DNA from: Bromus sterilis
Taxonomy: Eukaryota > Streptophyta > Magnoliopsida > Poales > Poaceae
DNA: 64,000 nt
Assembly: GCA_950022295.1 (NCBI GenBank)
Contig: OX465599.1
Location: forward strand, 2,418,001-2,482,000
Direction: 5' to 3'
The position numbers were made by a program, and so were the translations under genes. The notes under the pieces were generated by a model. The model ran no database searches. It saw nothing but the letters and a program-made list of their open reading frames with translations, and was not told the DNA's origin. Positions 51,240 through 62,682 of the stretch are shown in pieces. The number at the start of each line of letters is the position of its first letter. The first letter of the stretch is position 1.

Positions 51240-54230
51240 TTTCATGGGCTATTAATCACAGTTACATGGGCTATTAATCATCGTTTTGGATCCCCAGAGT
51301 GATTTCCATCATTGAAGAACCCAGGGTGCATTTACGTTCCGGTTATCAACACTCGCAGTTTTGGCAGATTCTGGGTTGTTTCACGGGCTATTAATCACCG
51401 TTTTGGGTCCCCGGAGTGATTTCCACCATTGACGAACCCAGGGTGCATTTACGTGCCGGTCATCAATACTCGCAGTTTTGGCCGATTCTGGCCTGTTTCA
51501 TGGGCTATTAATCACCGTTTTGGGTCCCTAGAGTGATTTCCTCCATTGACGAACCCCAGGATGCATTTACGTGCCGGTCATCAACACTCGCAGTTTTGGC
51601 CGATTCTGGCCTGTTTCATGGGCTATTAATCACCGTTTTGGGTCCCCGGAGTGATTTCCACCATTGACGAACCACAGGGTGCATTTACGTGCCGGTCATC
51701 AACACTCGCAATTTTGGCCGATTCTGGCCTGTTTCATGGGTTATTAATCATAGTTACATGGGCTATTAATCACCGTTTTGGATCCCCGGAGTGATTTCCA
51801 CCATTGACGAACCCAGGGTGCATTTACATGCCGGTCATCAACACTCGCAGTTTTGGCCGATTCTGGATTGTTTCATGGGCTATTAATCACCGTTTTGGGT
51901 CCCCGGAGTGATTTTCACAATTGACGAACCCCAGGGTGCATTTACGTGACGGTCATCAGTCCTCGCACTTTTGGCCGATTCTGGCCTGTTTCATGGGCTA
52001 TTAATCACCGTTACATGGGCTATTAATCACCGTTTTGGATCCCCGGAGTGATTTCCACCATTGACGAACCCAGGGTGCATTTACATGCCGGTCATCAACA
52101 CTCGCAGTTTTGGCCGATTCTGGCCTGTTTCATGGGCTATTAATCACCGTTTTGGGTCCCCGGAGTGATTTCCACCATTGACGAACCCCAGGGTGCATTT
52201 ACGTGCCGGTCATCAATACTCGCAGTTTTGGCCGATTCTGGCCTGTTTCATGGGCTATTAATCACCGTTTTGGGTCCCCAGAGTGATTTCCTCCATTGAT
52301 GAACCCCAGGGTGCATTTACGTGCCGGTCATCAACACTCGCAGTTTTGGCCGATTCTGGCCTGTTTCATGGGCTATTAATCACCGTTTTGGGTCCCCGGA
52401 GTGATTTCCACCATTGACGAACCCCAGGGTGCATTTACGTGCCGGTTATCAACACTTGCAGTTTTGGCTGATTCTGGCCTGTTTCATGGGCTATTAATCA
52501 CCGTTTTGGGTCCCCGGAGTGATTTCCACCATTGAAGAACCCCAGGGTGCATTTACGTGCCGGTCATCAACACTCGCAGTTTTGGCCGATTCTGGATTGT
52601 TTCATGGGCTATTAATCACCGTTTTGGGTCCCCGGAGTGATTTTCACAATTGACGAACCCCAGGGTGCATTTACGTGACGGTCATCAGTCCTCGCACTTT
52701 TGGCCGATTCTGGCCTGTTTCATGGGCTATTAATCACCGTTACATGGGCTATTAATCACCGTTTTGGGTCCCCGGAGTGATTTCCACCATTGACGAACCC
52801 CAGGGTGCATTTACGTGCAGGTCATCAACACTCACAGTTTTGGCCGATTCTGGGTTATTTCATGGGCTATTAATCACCGTTTTGGGTCCCCGGAGTGATT
52901 TCCACAATTGACGAACCCCAGGGTGCATTTACGTGACGGTCATCAGTCCTCGCACTTTTGGCCGATTCTGGCCTGTTTCATGGGCTATTAATCACCGTTA
53001 CATGGGCTATTAATTACCGTTTTGGGTCCCCGGAGTGATTTCCACGATTGACGAACCCCAGGGTGCATTTACGTGCCGGTCATCAACACTCACAGTTTTG
53101 GCCGATTCTGGGTTGTTTCATGGGCTATTAATTACCGTTTTGGGTCCCCGGAGTGATTTCCACCATTGACGAACCCCAGGGTGCATTTACGTGCCGGTCA
53201 TCAATACTCGCAGTTTTGGCCGATTCTGGCCTGTTTCATGGGCTATTAATCACCGTTTTGGGTCCCCAGAGTGATTTCCTCCATTGACGAACCCCAGGGT
53301 GCATTTACGTCCGGTCATCAACACTCGCAGTTTTGGCCGATTCTGGCCTGTTTCATGGGCTATTAATCACCGTTTTGGGTCCCCGGAGTGATTTCCACCA
53401 TTGACGAACCCCAGGGTGCATTTACGTGCCGGTTATCAACACTTGCAGTTTTGGCTGATTCTGGCCTGTTTCATGGGCTATTAATCACCGTTTTGGGTCC
53501 CCGGAGTGATTTCCACCAGTGACGAACCCCAGGGTGCATTTATGTGCCGGTCATCAACACTCGCAGTTGTGGCCGATTCTGGCCTGTTTCATGGGCTATT
53601 AATCACCGTTTTGGGTCCCCGGAGTGATTTCCACCATTGACGAACCCCAGGGTGCATTTACGTGCTGGTCATCAACACTCGCAGTTTTGGCAGATTCTGG
53701 GTTGTTTAATGGGCTATTAATCACCGTTTTGGGTCCCCGAAGTGATTTTCACAATTGACGAACCCTAGGGTGCATTTACGTAACGGTCATCAGTCCTCGC
53801 ACTTTTGGCCGATTCTGGCCTGTTTCATGGGCTATTAATCACCGTTACATGGGCTATTAATCACCGTTTTGGGTCCCCGGAGTGATTTCCACCAGTGACG
53901 AACCCCAGGGTGCATTTACGTGCCGGTCATCAACACTCGCAATTTTGGCCGATCCTGGCCTGTTTCATGGGGTATTAATCACCGTTACATGGGCTATTAA
54001 TCACCGTTTTGGGTCCCCGGAGTGATTTCCACCATTGACGAACCCCAGGGTGCATTTACGTGCCGGTCATCAACACTCGCAGTTTTGGCCGATTCTGGCC
54101 TGCTTCATGGGCTATTAATCACCGTTTTGGGTCCCCGGAGTGATTTCCACCATTGACGAACCCCAGGGTGCATTTACGTGTCGGTCATCAACACTCGCAG
54201 TTTTGGCCGATTCTGGCCTGTTTCAGGGGC
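51240..54230. repeat. Displaced copy of the 44.5-47.5 kb block
   Basis: Landmarks match the earlier block at an offset of 6737 bp: ACCACAGG (44934 and 51671), GATGAA (45561 and 52298) and the CCAG of monomer A (46779 and 53516). Relative to the second 19-mer copy the offset is 4387. A one-base deletion near 51430 (GAACCCAGGG) changes the offset to 6738 upstream. The match ends near 54222, where TTTCAGGGG and a 22-bp module replace the expected sequence. Confidence 0.85.
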
Positions 54231-55504
54231 TATTAATCACCGTTACATGGGCTATTAATCACCGTTTTGGGTCCCCGGAGTGATTTCCACCATTGACGAA
54301 CCCCAGGGTGCATTTACGTGCCGGTCATCAACACTCGCAGTTTTGGCCGATTCTGGCCTGTTTCATGGGCTATTAATCACCGTTTTGGGTCCCCAGAGTG
54401 ATTTCCTCCATTGACGAACCCCAGGGTGCATTTACGTGACGGTCATCAGTCCTCGCACTTTTGGCCGATTCTGGCCTGTTTCATGGGCTATTAATCACCG
54501 TTTTGGGTCCCCGGAGTGATTTCCACCATTGACGAACCCCAGGGTGCATTTACGTGCCGGTCATCAAAACTCGCAATTTTGGCAGATTCTGGCCTGTTTC
54601 ATGGGCTATTAATCACAGTTACATGGGCTATTAATCATCGTTTTGGATCCCTAGAGTGATTTCCATCATTGAAGAACCCAGGGTGCATTTACGTGCCGGT
54701 TATCAACACTCGCAGTTTTGGCAGATTCTGGGTTGTTTCATGGGCTATTAATTACCGTTTTGGGTCCCCGGAGTGATTTCCACCATTGACGAACCCCAGG
54801 GTGCATTTACGTGCCGGTCATCAATACTCGCAGTTTTGGCCGATTCTGGCCTGTTTCATGGGCTATTAATCACCGTTTTGGGTCCCCAGAGTGATTTCCT
54901 CCATTGACGAACCCCAGGGTGCATTTACGTGCCGGTCATCAACACTCACAGTTTTGGCCGATTCTGGATTGTTTCATGGGCTATTAATCACCGTTTTGGG
55001 TCCCCGGAGTGATTTTCACAATTGACGAACCCCAGGGTGCATTTACGTGACGGTCATCAGTCCTCGCACTTTTGGCCGATTCTGGCCTGTTTCATGGGCT
55101 ATTAATCACCGTTACATGGGCTATTAATCACCGTTTTGGGTCCCCGAAGTGATTTCCACCATTGACGAACCCCAGGGTGCATTTACGTGCCGGTCATCAA
55201 CACTCACAGTTTTGGCCGATTCTGGGTTGTTTCATGGGCTATTAATCACCGTTTTGGGTCCCCGGAGTGATTTCCACAATTGACGAACCCCAGGGTGCAT
55301 TTACGTGACGGTCATCAGTCCTCGCACTTTTGGCCGATTCTGGCCTGTTTCATGGGCTATTAATCACCGTTACATGGGCTATTAATCACCGTTTTGGGTC
55401 CCCGGAGTGATTTCCACGATTGACGAACCCCAGGGTGCATTTACGTGCCGGTCATCAACACTCGCAGTTTTGGCCGATTCTGGCCTGTTTCATGGGCTAT
55501 TAAT
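54231..55504. repeat. Insertion-bearing transition block
   Basis: Compared with the parallel block near 49.8 kb, about 258 bp extra (118 + 140) lie here, which changes the offset from 4387 to 4645. The block includes TTTCAGGGG with a 22-bp module, and a GACGGTCATCAGTCC monomer in the rare 118-bp form near 54437-54495. From about 54505 it follows the 49.86-51.28 kb block. Confidence 0.75.
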
Positions 55505-58500
55505 CACCGTTTTGGGTCCCCGGAGTGATTTCCACCATTGACGAACCCCAGGGTGCATTTACGTGCCGGTCATCAAAACTCGTAATTTTGGCCGATTCTG
55601 GCCTGTTTCATGGGCTATTAATCACAGTTACATGGGCTATTAATCATCGTTTTGGATCCCCAGAGTGATTTCCATCATTGAAGAACCCAGGGTGCATTTA
55701 CGTTCCGGTTATCAACACTCGCAGTTTTGGCAGATTCTGGGTTGTTTCATGGGCTATTAATCACCGTTACATGGGCTATTAATCACCGTTTTGGGTCCCC
55801 GGAGTGATTTCCACCATTGACGAACCCCAGGGTGCATTTACGTGCCGGTCATCAAAACTCGCAATTTTGGCAGATTCTGGCCTGTTTCATGGGCTATTAA
55901 TCACAGTTACATGGGCTATTAATCATCGTTTTGGATCCCTAGAGTGATTTCCATCATTGAAGAACCCAGGGTGCATTTACGTGCCGGTTATCAACACTCG
56001 CAGTTTTGGCAGATTCTGGGTTGTTTCATGGGCTATTAATTACCGTTTTGGGTCCCCGGAGTGATTTCCACCATTGACGAACCCCAGGGTGCATTTACGT
56101 GCCGGTCATCAATACTCGCAGTTTTGGCCGATTCTGGCCTGTTTCATGGGCTATTAATCACCGTTTTGGGTCCCCAGAGTGATTTCCTCCATTGACGAAC
56201 CCCAGGGTGCATTTACGTGCCGGTCATCAACACTCGCAGTTTTGGCCGAGTCTGGATTGTTTCATGGGCTATTAATCACCGTTTTGGGTCCCCGGAGTGA
56301 TTTTCACAATTGACGAACCCCAGGGTGCATTTACGTGACGGTCATCAGTCCTCGCACTTTTGGCCGATTCTGGCCTGTTTCATGGGCTATTAATCACCGT
56401 TTTGGGTCCCCGGAGTGATTTCCACCATTGACGAACCCCAGGGTGCATTTATGTGCCGGTCATCAACACTCGCAGTTTTGGCCGATTCTGGCCTGTTTCA
56501 TGGGCTATTAATCACCGTTTTGGGTCCCCGGAGTGATTTCCACCATTGACGAACCCCAGGGTGCATTTACGTGCTGGTCATCAACACTCGCAGTTTTGGC
56601 AGATTCTTGGTTGTTTAATGGGCTATTAATCACCGTTTTGGGTCCCCGAAGTGATCTTCACAATTGACGAACCCTAGGGTGCATTTACGTAACGGTCATC
56701 AGTCCTCGCACTTTTGGCCGATTCTGGCCTGTTTCATGGGCTATTAATCACCGTTACATGGGCTATTAATCACCGTTTTGGGTCCCCGGAGTGATTTCCA
56801 CCATTGACGAACCCCAGGGTGCATTTACGTGCCGGTCATCAACACTCGCAGTTTTGGCCGATTCTGGCCTGTTTCATGGGCTATTAATCACCGTTTTGGG
56901 TCCCCGGAGTGATTTCCACCATTGACGAACCCCAGGGTGCATTTACGTGCCGGTCATCAACACTCACAGTTTTGGCCGATTCGGGGTTGTTTCATGGGCT
57001 ATTAATCACCGTTTTGGGTCCCCGGAGTGATTTTCACAATTGACGAACCCTAGGGTGCATTTACGTAACGGTCATCAGTCCTCGCACTTCTGGCCGATTC
57101 TGGCCTGTTTCATGGGCTATTAATCACCGTTACATGGGCTATTAATCACCGTTTTGGGTCCCCGAAGTGATTTCCATCATTGAAGAACCCAGGGTGCATT
57201 TACGTGCCGGTTATCAACACTCGCAGTTTTGGCCGATTCTGGCCTGTTTCATGAGCTATTAATCACCGTTTTGGGTCCCCGGAGTGATTTCCACCATTGA
57301 CGAACCCCAGGGTGCATTTACGTGCCGGTCATCAACACTCACAGTTTTGGCCGATTCTGGGTTGTTTCATCGGCTATTAATCACCGTTTTGGGTCCCCGG
57401 AGTGATTTCCACAATTGACGAACCCCAGGGTGCATTTACGTGACGGTCATCAGTCCTCGCACTTTTGGCCGATTCTAGCCTGTTTCATGGGCTATTAATC
57501 ACCGTTACATGGGCTATTAATCACCGTTTTGGTCCCCGGAGTGATTTCCACGATTGACGAACCCCAGGGTGCGTTTACGTTCCGGTCATCAACACTCACA
57601 GTTTTGGCCGATTCGGGGTTGTTTCATGGGCTATTAATCACCGTTTTGGGTCCCCGGAGTGATTTCCACCATTGACGAACCCCAGGGTGCATTTACGTGC
57701 CGGTCATCAAAACTCGCAATTTTGGCCGATTCTGGCCTGTTTCATGGGCTATTAATCACAGTTACATGGGCTATTAATCATCGTTTTGGATCCCTAGAGT
57801 GATTTCCATCATTGAAGAACCCAGGGTGCATTTACGTGCCGGTTATCAACACTCGCAGTTTTGGCAGATTCTGGGTTGTTTCATGGGCTATTAATTACCG
57901 TTTTGGGTCCCCGGAGTGATTTCCACCATTGACGAACCCCAGGGTGCATTTACGTGTCGGTCATCAATACTCGCAGTTTTGGCCGATTCTGGCCTGTTTC
58001 ATGGGCTATTAATCACCGTTACATGGGCTATTAATCACCATTTTGGGTCCCCGGAGTGATTTCCACGATTGACGAACCCCAGGGTGCATTTACGTGCCGG
58101 TCATCAACACTCACAGTTTTGGCCGATTCTGGGTTGTTTCATGGGCTATTAATCACCGTTTTGGGTCCCCGGAGTGATTTCCACAATTGACGAACCCCAG
58201 GGTGCATTTACGTGACGGTCATCAGTCCTCGCACTTTTGGCCGATTCTAGCCTGTTTCATGGGCTATTAATCACCGTTACATGGGCTATTAATCACCGTT
58301 TTGGGTCCCCGGAGTGATTTCCACGATTGACGAACCCCAGGGTGCATTTACGTTCCGGTCATCAACACTCACAGTTTTGGCCGATTCGGGGTTGTTTCAT
58401 GGGCTATTAATCACCGTTTTGGGTCCCCGGAGTGATTTCCACCATTGACGAACCCCAGGGTGCATTTACGTGCAGGTCATCAAAACTCGCAATTTTGGCA

Positions 58501-59180
58501 GATTCTGGCCTGTTTCATGGGCTATTAATCACAGTTACATGGGCTATTAATCATCGTTTTGGATCCCTAGAGTGATTTCCATCATTGAAGAACCCAGGGT
58601 GCATTTACGTGCCGGTTATCAACACTCGCAGTTTTGGCAGATTCTGGGTTGTTTCATGGGCTATTAATTACCGTTTTGGGTCCCCGGAGTGATTTCCACC
58701 ATTGACGAACCCCAGGGTGCATTTACGTGCCGGTCATCAATACTCGCAGTTTTGGCCGATTCTGGCCTGTTTCATGGGCTATTAATCACCGTTTTGGGTC
58801 CCCGGAGTGATTTTCACAATTGACGAACCCCAGGGTGCATTTACGTGACGGTCATCAGTCCTCGCACTTTTGGCCGATTCTGGCCTGTTTCATGGGCTAT
58901 TAATCACCGTTTTGGGTCCCCGGAGTGATTTCCACCATTGACGAACCCCAGGGTGCATTTACGTGCCGGTCATCAAAACTCGCAATTTTGGCCGATTCTG
59001 GCCTGTTTCATGGGCTATTAATCACAGTTACATGGGCTATTAATCATCGTTTTGGATCCCCAGAGTGATTTCCATCATTGAAGAACCCAGGGTGCATTTA
59101 CGTTCCGGTTATCAACACTCGCAGTTTTGGCAGATTCTGGGTTGTTTCATGGGCTATTAATCACCGTTACATGGGCTATT
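55505..59180. repeat. 3400-bp offset duplication, copy 1 region
   Basis: Landmarks recur 3400 bp downstream: GGCCGAGTCTGG (56241 and 59641, at TTTGGCCGAG), TTTATGTGCC (56451 and 59851) and GATTCTTGG (about 56604 and 60004). Near 57161 this copy has one extra 117-bp CCATCATTGAAG monomer, after which the offset is 3283 (TCACCGTTTTGGTCC at 57521 and 60804). Within the region, a block of about 773-774 bp recurs (ATTCGGGG at 57611 and 58384). The one-base difference is a missing G in TTTTGGTCCCC near 57529. Confidence 0.82.
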
Positions 59181-62100
59181 AATCACCGTTTTGGGTCCCC
59201 GGAGTGATTTCCACCATTGACGAACCCCAGGGTGCATTTACGTGCCGGTCATCAAAACTCGCAATTTTGGCAGATTCTGGCCTGTTTCATGGGCTATTAA
59301 TCACAGTTACATGGGCTATTAATCATCGTTTTGGATCCCTAGAGTGATTTCCATCATTGAAGAACCCAGGGTGCATTTACGTGCCGGTTATCAACACTCG
59401 CAGTTTTGGCAGATTCTGGGTTGTTTCATGGGCTATTAATTACCGTTTTGGGTCCCCGGAGTGATTTCCACCATTGACGAACCCCAGGGTGCATTTACGT
59501 GCCGGTCATCAATACTCGCAGTTTTGGCCGATTCTGGCCTGTTTCATGGGCTATTAATCACCGTTTTGGGTCCCCAGAGTGATTTCCTCCATTGACGAAC
59601 CCCAGGGTGCATTTACGTGCCGGTCATCAACACTCGCAGTTTTGGCCGAGTCTGGATTGTTTCATGGGCTATTAATCACCGTTTTGGGTCCCCGGAGTGA
59701 TTTTCACAATTGACGAACCCCAGGGTGCATTTACGTGACGGTCATCAGTCCTCGCACTTTTGGCCGATTCTGGCCTGTTTCATGGGCTATTAATCACCGT
59801 TTTGGGTCCCCGGAGTGATTTCCACCATTGACGAACCCCAGGGTGCATTTATGTGCCGGTCATCAACACTCGCAGTTTTGGCCGATTCTGGCCTGTTTCA
59901 TGGGCTATTAATCACCGTTTTGGGTCCCCGGAGTGATTTCCACCATTGACGAACCCGAGGGTGCATTTACGTGCTGGTCATCAACACTCGCAGTTTTGGC
60001 AGATTCTTGGTTGTTTAATGGGCTATTAATCACCGTTTTGGGTCCCCGAAGTGATTTTCACAATTGACGAACCCTAGGGTGCATTTACGTAACGGTCATC
60101 AGTCCTCGCACTTTTGGCCGATTCTGGCCTGTTTCATGGGCTATTAATCACCGTTACATGGGCTATTAATCACCGTTTTGGGTCCCCGGAGTGATTTCCA
60201 CCATTGACGAACCCCAGGGTGCATTTACGTGCCGGTCATCAACACTCGCAGTTTTGGCCGATTCTGGCCTGTTTCATGGGCTATTAATCACCGTTTTGGG
60301 TCCCCGGAGTGATTTCCACCATTGACGAACCCCAGGGTGCATTTACGTGCCGGTCATCAACACTCACAGTTTTGGCCGATTCGGGGTTGTTTCATGGGCT
60401 ATTAATCACCGTTTTGGGTCCCCGGAGTGATTTTCACAATTGACGAACCCTAGGGTGCATTTACGTAACGGTCATCAGTCCTCGCACTTTTGGCCGATTC
60501 TGGCCTGTTTCATGGGCTATTAATCACCGTTACATGGGCTATTAATCACCGTTTTGGGTCCCCGGAGTGATTTCCACGATTGACGAACCCCAGGGTGCAT
60601 TTACGTGCCGGTCATCAACACTCACAGTTTTGGCCGATTCTGGGTTGTTTCATGGGCTATTAATCACCGTTTTGGGTCCCCGGAATGATTTCCACAATTG
60701 ACGAACCCCAGGGTGCATTTACGTGACGGTCATCAGTCCTCGCACTTTTGGCCGATTCTAGCCTGTTTCATGGGCTATTAATCACCGTTACATGGGCTAT
60801 TAATCACCGTTTTGGTCCCCGGAGTGATTTCCACGATTGACGAACCCCAGGGTGCGTTTACGTTCCGGTCATCAACACTCACAGTTTTGGCCGATTCGGG
60901 GTTGTTTCATGGGCTATTAATCACCGTTTTGGGTCCCCGGAGTGATTTCCACCATTGACGAACCCCAGGGTGCATTTACGTGCCGGTCATCAAAACTCGC
61001 AATTTTGGCCGATTCTGGCCTGTTTCATGGGCTATTAATCACAGTTACATGGGCTATTAATCATCGTTTTGGATCCCTAGAGTGATTTCCATCATTGAAG
61101 AACCCAGGGTGCATTTACGTGCCGGTTATCAACACTCGCAGTTTTGGCAGATTCTGGGTTGTTTCATGGGCTATTAATTACCGTTTTGGGTCCCCGGAGT
61201 GATTTCCACCATTGACGAACCCCAGGGTGCATTTACGTGTCGGTCATCAATACTCGCAGTTTTGGCCGATTCTGGCCTGTTTAATGGGCTATTAATCACC
61301 GTTTTGGGTCCCCAGAGTGATTTCCTCCATTGACGAACCCCAGGGTGCATTTACGTGCCGGTCATCAACACTCGCAGTTTTGGCCGAGTCTGGATTGTTT
61401 CATGGGCTATTAATCACCGTTTTGGGTCCCCGGAGTGATTTTCACAATTGACGAACCCCAGGGTGCATTTACGTGACGGTCATCAGTCCTCGCACTTTTG
61501 GCCGATTCTGGCCTGTTTCATGGGCTATTAATCACCGTTACATGGGCTATTAAACACCGTTTTGGGTCCCCGGAGTGATTTCCACGATTGACGAACCCCA
61601 GGGTGCATTTACGTGCCGGTCATCAACACTCGCAGTTTTGGCCGATTCTGGGTTGTTTAATGGGCTATTAATCACCGTTTTGGGTCCCCGTAGTGATTTC
61701 CACAATTGACGAACCCCAGGGTGCATTTACGTGACGGTCATCAGTCCTCGCACTTTTGGCCGATTCTAGCCTGTTTCATGGGCTATTAATCACCGTTACA
61801 TGGGCTATTAATCACCGTTTTGGGTCCCCGGAGTGATTTCCACGATTGACGAACCCCAGGGTGCATTTACGTTCCGGTCATCAACACTCACAGTTTTGGC
61901 CGATTCGGGGTTGTTTCATGGGCTATTAATCACCGTTTTGGGTCCCCGGAGTGATTTCCACCATTGACGAACCCCAGGGTGCATTTACGTGCCGGTCATC
62001 AAAACTCGCAATTTTGGCAGATTCTGGCCTGTTTCATGGGCTATTAATCACAGTTACATGGGCTATTAATCATCGTTTTGGATCCCTAGAGTGATTTCCA

Positions 62101-62682
62101 TCATTGAAGAACCCAGGGTGCATTTACGTGCCGGTTATCAACACTCGCAGTTTTGGCAGATTCTGGGTTGTTTCATGGGCTATTAATTACCGTTTTGGGT
62201 CCCCGGAGTGATTTCCACCATTGACGAACCCCAGGGTGCATTTACGTGCCGGTCATCAATACTCGCAGTTTTGGCCGATTCTGGCCTGTTTCATGGGCTA
62301 TTAATCACCGTTTTGGGTCCCCAGAGTGATTTCCTCCATTGACGAACCCCAGGGTGCATTTACGTGCCGGTCATCAACACTCGCAGTTTTGGCCGAGTCT
62401 GGATTGTTTCATGGGCTATTAATCACCGTTTTGGGTCCCCGGAGTAATTTTCACAATTGACGAACCCCAGGGTGCATTTACGTGACGGTCATCAGTCCTC
62501 GCACTTTTGGCCGATTCTGGCCTGTTTCATGGGCTATTAATCACCGTTACATGGGCTATTAAACACCGTTTTGGGTCCCCGGAGTGATTTCCACGATTGA
62601 CGAACCCCAGGGTGCATTTACGTGCCGGTCATCAACACTCACAGTTTTGGCCCGATTCTGGGTTGTTTCATGGGCTATTAAT
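59181..62682. repeat. 3400-bp offset duplication copy 2, with a nested 1009-bp duplication
   Basis: The first part repeats the preceding region at offset 3400, then 3283. Inside it a 1009-bp block of eight monomers occurs twice: CCGATTCGGG at 60891 and 61900, GGCCGAG at 61382 and 62391, and TAAACACCGT at 61551 and 62560. Private changes include CCCGAGGG near 59956, CCGTAGTG near 61688, GGAGTAATTTTC near 62445 and TTGGCCCGATT near 62648. Confidence 0.82.
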
